Source: Firmicutes bacterium ADurb.Bin467 (lineage in GTDB: Bacteria; Bacillota; Clostridia; Christensenellales; Aristaeellaceae). Taken from it: 8,692 nt of DNA. The notes beneath the pieces are model-generated. The model saw only the letters and a program-made list of their open reading frames with translations, had not been told where the DNA came from and did no database searches. Each line of letters begins with the position of its first letter. The first letter of the stretch is position 1. The DNA lies in assembly GCA_002068815.1 (NCBI GenBank), contig MWAC01000157.1, forward strand, positions 1-8,692, written 5' to 3'. This document shows positions 6,600 through 8,692 of the stretch, in pieces. A program made the translations under genes and the position numbers.

Positions 6600-7597
6600 T
6601 CGCTTTCCCTCCCGTTCCAACCGCTCGTCTCGCCGCCGCCGATCGCATCGCCCGGGCCGCCCGTTTCGCTCCGGCCGCCCGTTTCGCTCCGGTCGCGGAT
6701 GACCGTCGTCTCGCCGAACAGCGCCTTGTAGATGCCGCCGAACGAGAACCCGCCCTCTGCTTCCGCGGCTCCGTCGGCGAAGTAGACGGTGTCTCCCGCC
6801 TCGAGGCCCGAGACGATCTCCACGGCCATGCCGTCGTCGATCCCGAGCTCGACCGGTTTCCGCTCGTATGTCCCCGCGGCGCCCCTGACCAGCACGTACG
6901 CGCCTTCTTCGTCGAACGCGAGCGCGTCCATGTCGAGCACGACCGCGCCTTCGACGCTCCCGTCCGGGATCGCGACCGTCGCCTCCATGCCCGGAAGCAC
7001 GCTGTCCGGCGCGTCGATGTCCGCCGTGACCGTGTAATAGGCGACCGACCCGCCCGAGGAGATGCGGTTGATGTGCGCGATCTCCGTCTCGAACGAGAGG
7101 CCGAGCGACACGACGGTCGCCGTGCACTTCTGGCCGACCGAGATGCTGTGGATATCGTACTCGTCGACCTTGAGCGTCGCCTGCAGGCCGTCGAAGTCGC
7201 ACACCTGCACAAGCGTCGCGCCCGGCCAGACGGCGTCGCCCGCCGAGACCGCGACCTCGTCGACGGTTCCGTCGATCTCCGATACGTAGGTCGAGCCGTT
7301 TTCGAGCTTCAGCAGCTTGTCGCCGGTCTTGACGCCCTGCCCGGTCGCGACGTACACCTCCGAGACGGACGTGCGCGCCATCGCCATCGCCGTCTGCGAA
7401 TGCTTCGCCGAGATCGTCGCGCCGAAGCTCATGTGGGTCGAAATGTCGCCGAGCCGGGCCTCGCGGCTCTCGTAGGTAAGCGCCTCGCCCGCGCCGAACA
7501 GCGGCCTGAGCGCGCCGACCGCGATGGTCGCGATCCCGGCGAGCACAAGCAGCAGCAGCACATGCTTTACCCTTCGCGCCCTTTTTGCGTTTCGCAT
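6596..7597 (-). CDS. First membrane-fusion efflux adaptor (HlyD/YknX-like), Gly/Ser/Glu-rich tail
   Basis: 333-residue adaptor, first gene of the efflux operon. Seen: basic N-terminus RNAKRARRVKH, a TM anchor at about 12-30, lipoyl half-motifs at about 70-99 and 102-133 joined without a helical hairpin, a beta-barrel to about 213, a membrane-proximal domain to about 275, and a low-complexity hydrophilic tail (about 276-333). The tail contains RSETGG twice. The ATG at 7595-7597 has AGGAGG 6 nt upstream, better than an alternative ATG at 7628-7630. The core matches the second adaptor throughout, but the tails differ: this one is acidic and hydrophilic, with no Met-rich end. The two may form a mixed oligomer or serve different substrates; that is inference. 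Confidence 0.91.
   Translation of the reverse strand: MRNAKRARRVKHVLLLLVLAGIATIAVGALRPLFGAGEALTYESREARLGDISTHMSFGATISAKHSQTAMAMARTSVSEVYVATGQGVKTGDKLLKLENGSTYVSEIDGTVDEVAVSAGDAVWPGATLVQVCDFDGLQATLKVDEYDIHSISVGQKCTATVVSLGLSFETEIAHINRISSGGSVAYYTVTADIDAPDSVLPGMEATVAIPDGSVEGAVVLDMDALAFDEEGAYVLVRGAAGTYERKPVELGIDDGMAVEIVSGLEAGDTVYFADGAAEAEGGFSFGGIYKALFGETTVIRDRSETGGRSETGGPGDAIGGGETSGWNGRESD
6655..6690. repeat. 18-bp perfect tandem repeat, two copies, inside the first adaptor gene
   Basis: ggccgcccgtttcgctcc occurs twice back to back (6655-6672, 6673-6690). The unit is a multiple of three, so gain or loss of copies keeps the frame. It encodes repeated RSETGG units in the flexible C-terminal tail of the first adaptor. 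Confidence 0.9.
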
Positions 7598-7620
7598 GCT
7601 GTCCCTCCTCCCGCTGGATA

Positions 7621-7626
7621 TTTGTA
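7621..7626 (-). promoter_or_regulatory. Weak -10 candidate for the efflux operon
   Basis: TACAAA on the minus strand matches the -10 consensus at four positions and lies about 24 bp before the first adaptor ATG. No convincing -35 sits 16-18 bp upstream. This fits a promoter that needs an activator, and the TGAAC repeats at 7661-7676 lie about where such an activator would bind. The call is tentative. Confidence 0.25.
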
Positions 7627-7659
7627 GCATGCAAAGCTAAATCGGACCCAAAGAAAGCC

Positions 7660-7724
7660 GTGAACAGACGATGAACTTTGAAAATCTGCGATATTCACAA
7701 ACCGTCCATCTTTTTAGGGTGAAT
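7660..7724. promoter_or_regulatory. GTGAAY/TGAAC repeats in the divergent region, candidate response-regulator sites
   Basis: TGAAC occurs at 7661-7665 and 7672-7676, exactly 11 bp apart, as expected for the head-to-tail half-sites bound by OmpR/PhoB-type dimers. GTGAAC is at 7660-7665. GTGAAT is at 7719-7724, and its reverse complement ATTCAC is at 7693-7698, forming an inverted pair with a 20-bp spacer. The right-hand copy coincides with the -35 position of the response-regulator promoter. Binding by the adjacent regulator is inferred from position and spacing. Confidence 0.45.
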
Positions 7725-7747
7725 TCAGCTCCCGGATGTACTATAAT
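7719..7747 (+). promoter_or_regulatory. Promoter of the two-component system operon
   Basis: A perfect TATAAT (7742-7747) lies 29 bp before the response-regulator ATG. The -35 position at the ideal 17-bp spacing holds GTGAAT, which matches the consensus at only three positions and is also a copy of the local GTGAAY motif. A strong -10 with a weak -35 that overlaps a possible binding site suggests autoregulation. Confidence 0.7.
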
Positions 7748-7776
7748 GGAGAAAAGCGGGGAGGGGGGGCGGCGCG

Positions 7777-8451
7777 ATGCGGCTGTTGATCGCCGAGGAC
7801 GAGCGCGACCTTGCGCGGGCGCTGTCCGCGATATTCGAAAAGCACAACTACAGCGCCGACGCGGTGTACAACGGCGTCGACGCGCTGGACTACGCGCTGT
7901 CGGGCGCGTACGACGGGATCGTATTGGACGTGATGATGCCGGGGCTGAACGGCTTCGAGGTCGTGAAAAAGCTGCGCGAAAAGGGCGTCGCGACGCCGGT
8001 GCTGCTCTTGACCGCGAAATCCGAGGTGCCGGACAGGGTCGAGGGGCTCGACGCCGGCGCGGACGACTACCTCGCGAAGCCGTTCGCGGTCGCGGAATTG
8101 CTCGCCCGCGTGCGCGCGCTGCTTCGGCGCTCCGAGCGGCTCGTTCCGGACGTGCTCGAGTTCGAGGGACTGACCCTGAACGCGGCGACCTACGAGCTCG
8201 GCGCGGGGGGCAAGGGCATGCGGCTCTCGAACCGCGAGTACCAGATGATGGAGATGCTGTTGAAAAACCCGCGGCACATCGTGTCGACCGAGCAGTTCAT
8301 GGAGCGCGTGTGGGGCTGGGAGTCGGACGTCGGCGTCAGCATCGTCTGGGTGTACATCTCGAATCTGCGCAAGAAGCTCCAGGAGCTCGGGGCGGGCGTC
8401 GAGATTCGCGCGACGCGCGGCGTCGGCTACTCCGTGGAGGCGTCGAGATGA
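7777..8451 (+). CDS. OmpR/PhoB-family response regulator
   Basis: 224-residue two-component response regulator. Seen: a receiver domain (1-115) with acidic Glu7/Asp8, phospho-acceptor Asp51 in LDVMMPGLNGFE, Thr79 and Lys101 in KPF, all intact. A winged-helix DNA-binding domain (about 127-221) follows, ending in the usual RGVGYSVE. The ATG at 7777 is preceded by GGGGAGG and a G-rich run. The gene is divergent from the efflux operon and overlaps the kinase gene by ATGA, so the pair is co-translated. Its likely job is to switch on the efflux operon, and perhaps itself, when the kinase detects a compound or envelope stress. That role is inferred from context; the family is certain. Confidence 0.96.
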   Translation: MRLLIAEDERDLARALSAIFEKHNYSADAVYNGVDALDYALSGAYDGIVLDVMMPGLNGFEVVKKLREKGVATPVLLLTAKSEVPDRVEGLDAGADDYLAKPFAVAELLARVRALLRRSERLVPDVLEFEGLTLNAATYELGAGGKGMRLSNREYQMMEMLLKNPRHIVSTEQFMERVWGWESDVGVSIVWVYISNLRKKLQELGAGVEIRATRGVGYSVEASR

Positions 8452-8692
8452 TCGGGCGGCTTCGGCGGAAGTTCATCGCGATCTGCATGGCGTCGGTGTT
8501 TTTCGTGATGGCGGTCGTCGTGCTGCTCATCAACGGCGTGAACGCCAAGCGCAGCGACGGCATGATCGACTCGATGCTCGCGGCGATCGCCCACAACAAG
8601 GGCCGCTTTCCGCGCGCGGAGGAGCAGGAAAACCCGCGGCCGCCCAGGCAGTCGCCGTTTATGTCGGCGGAGGCGCCGTTCACGACGAGGCA
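8448..8692 (+). CDS. Sensor histidine kinase, N-terminal fragment (runs off window)
   Basis: The reading frame starts at an ATG overlapping the response-regulator stop (ATGA) and stays open to the window end: 81 codons. Seen: a basic cytoplasmic start MIGRLRRKF, a hydrophobic TM segment at about 9-28 (IAICMASVFFVMAVVVLLI), then an extracytoplasmic region rich in Pro, Glu and Arg ending SAEAPFTTR. A similar Pro-Phe-x-Thr-Arg segment follows TM1 in many Clostridia kinases of this type, as I recall them. The HAMP, phospho-acceptor His and ATPase domains are beyond the edge, so kinase identity rests on gene order and N-terminal style. Confidence 0.82.
   Translation, partial: MIGRLRRKFIAICMASVFFVMAVVVLLINGVNAKRSDGMIDSMLAAIAHNKGRFPRAEEQENPRPPRQSPFMSAEAPFTTR

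Noticed and set aside
6600..7634. N-terminal half of a 688-codon minus frame continuing upstream of the second adaptor
   Set aside because: Upstream of the TTG at 6599 the frame is an Arg/Gly-rich out-of-frame reading of the first adaptor gene, so a fused protein is not supported.
7721..7726. gaattc palindrome near the response-regulator promoter
   Set aside because: A 6-bp palindrome is expected by chance. Only the overlapping GTGAAT, which recurs nearby, was kept.

Overview
The window is a GC-rich bacterial chromosome segment with tightly packed, 4-nt-overlapping genes. Every protein looks like a high-GC, anaerobic Gram-positive (Firmicutes/Clostridia-type) bacterium. The efflux adaptors lack the helical hairpin that would reach a TolC-type outer-membrane channel. 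The glycyl radical enzyme is oxygen-sensitive by class. The histidine kinase N-terminus resembles those of Clostridia. This placement is inferred from protein style only, not from a marker gene.

Left part (1-3636, minus strand): a catabolic-type operon reads right to left. A consensus sigma-A promoter (-10 at 3608-3613, -35 at 3631-3636) drives a DeoR-family regulator (2818-3579). It is followed by a glycyl-radical-enzyme activase of the radical SAM class (1870-2763) and a glycyl radical enzyme (1-1873, C-terminus off the left edge). The enzyme carries the Gly-Cys-Val-Glu active-site motif of dehydratase/lyase-type family members, not the Cys-Cys of pyruvate formate-lyase. Its substrate cannot be assigned from the sequence. 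A 14-codon leader reading frame with a perfect Shine-Dalgarno sits between the regulator and the activase and ends in a GTGA overlap with the activase start.

Middle part (3653-7597, minus strand): a four-gene efflux operon. Two tandem paralogous membrane-fusion (HlyD/YknX-like) adaptors are followed by a MacB/LolD-type ABC ATPase and a MacB-type permease. Together they would form an ATP-driven export complex in the cytoplasmic membrane, perhaps for a peptide or a lipophilic toxic compound.

Right part (7777-8692, plus strand): a divergent two-component system. It has an OmpR/PhoB-type response regulator and the start of its sensor histidine kinase, joined by an ATGA overlap. The 179-nt intergenic region between the two divergent operons holds a perfect TATAAT box for the response regulator and several copies of a GTGAAY/TGAAC motif. 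Two of these copies are spaced 11 bp apart, as expected for OmpR-family binding. The simplest reading is that the two-component system senses envelope stress or a toxic compound and activates the divergent efflux operon.

No RNA genes, insertion sequences, CRISPR arrays or attachment sites were seen. No intergenic stretch exceeds 300 bases. I found no convincing wholly new system. The best leads are the unassigned glycyl radical enzyme module with its odd activase and leader ORF, and the two-adaptor efflux operon.
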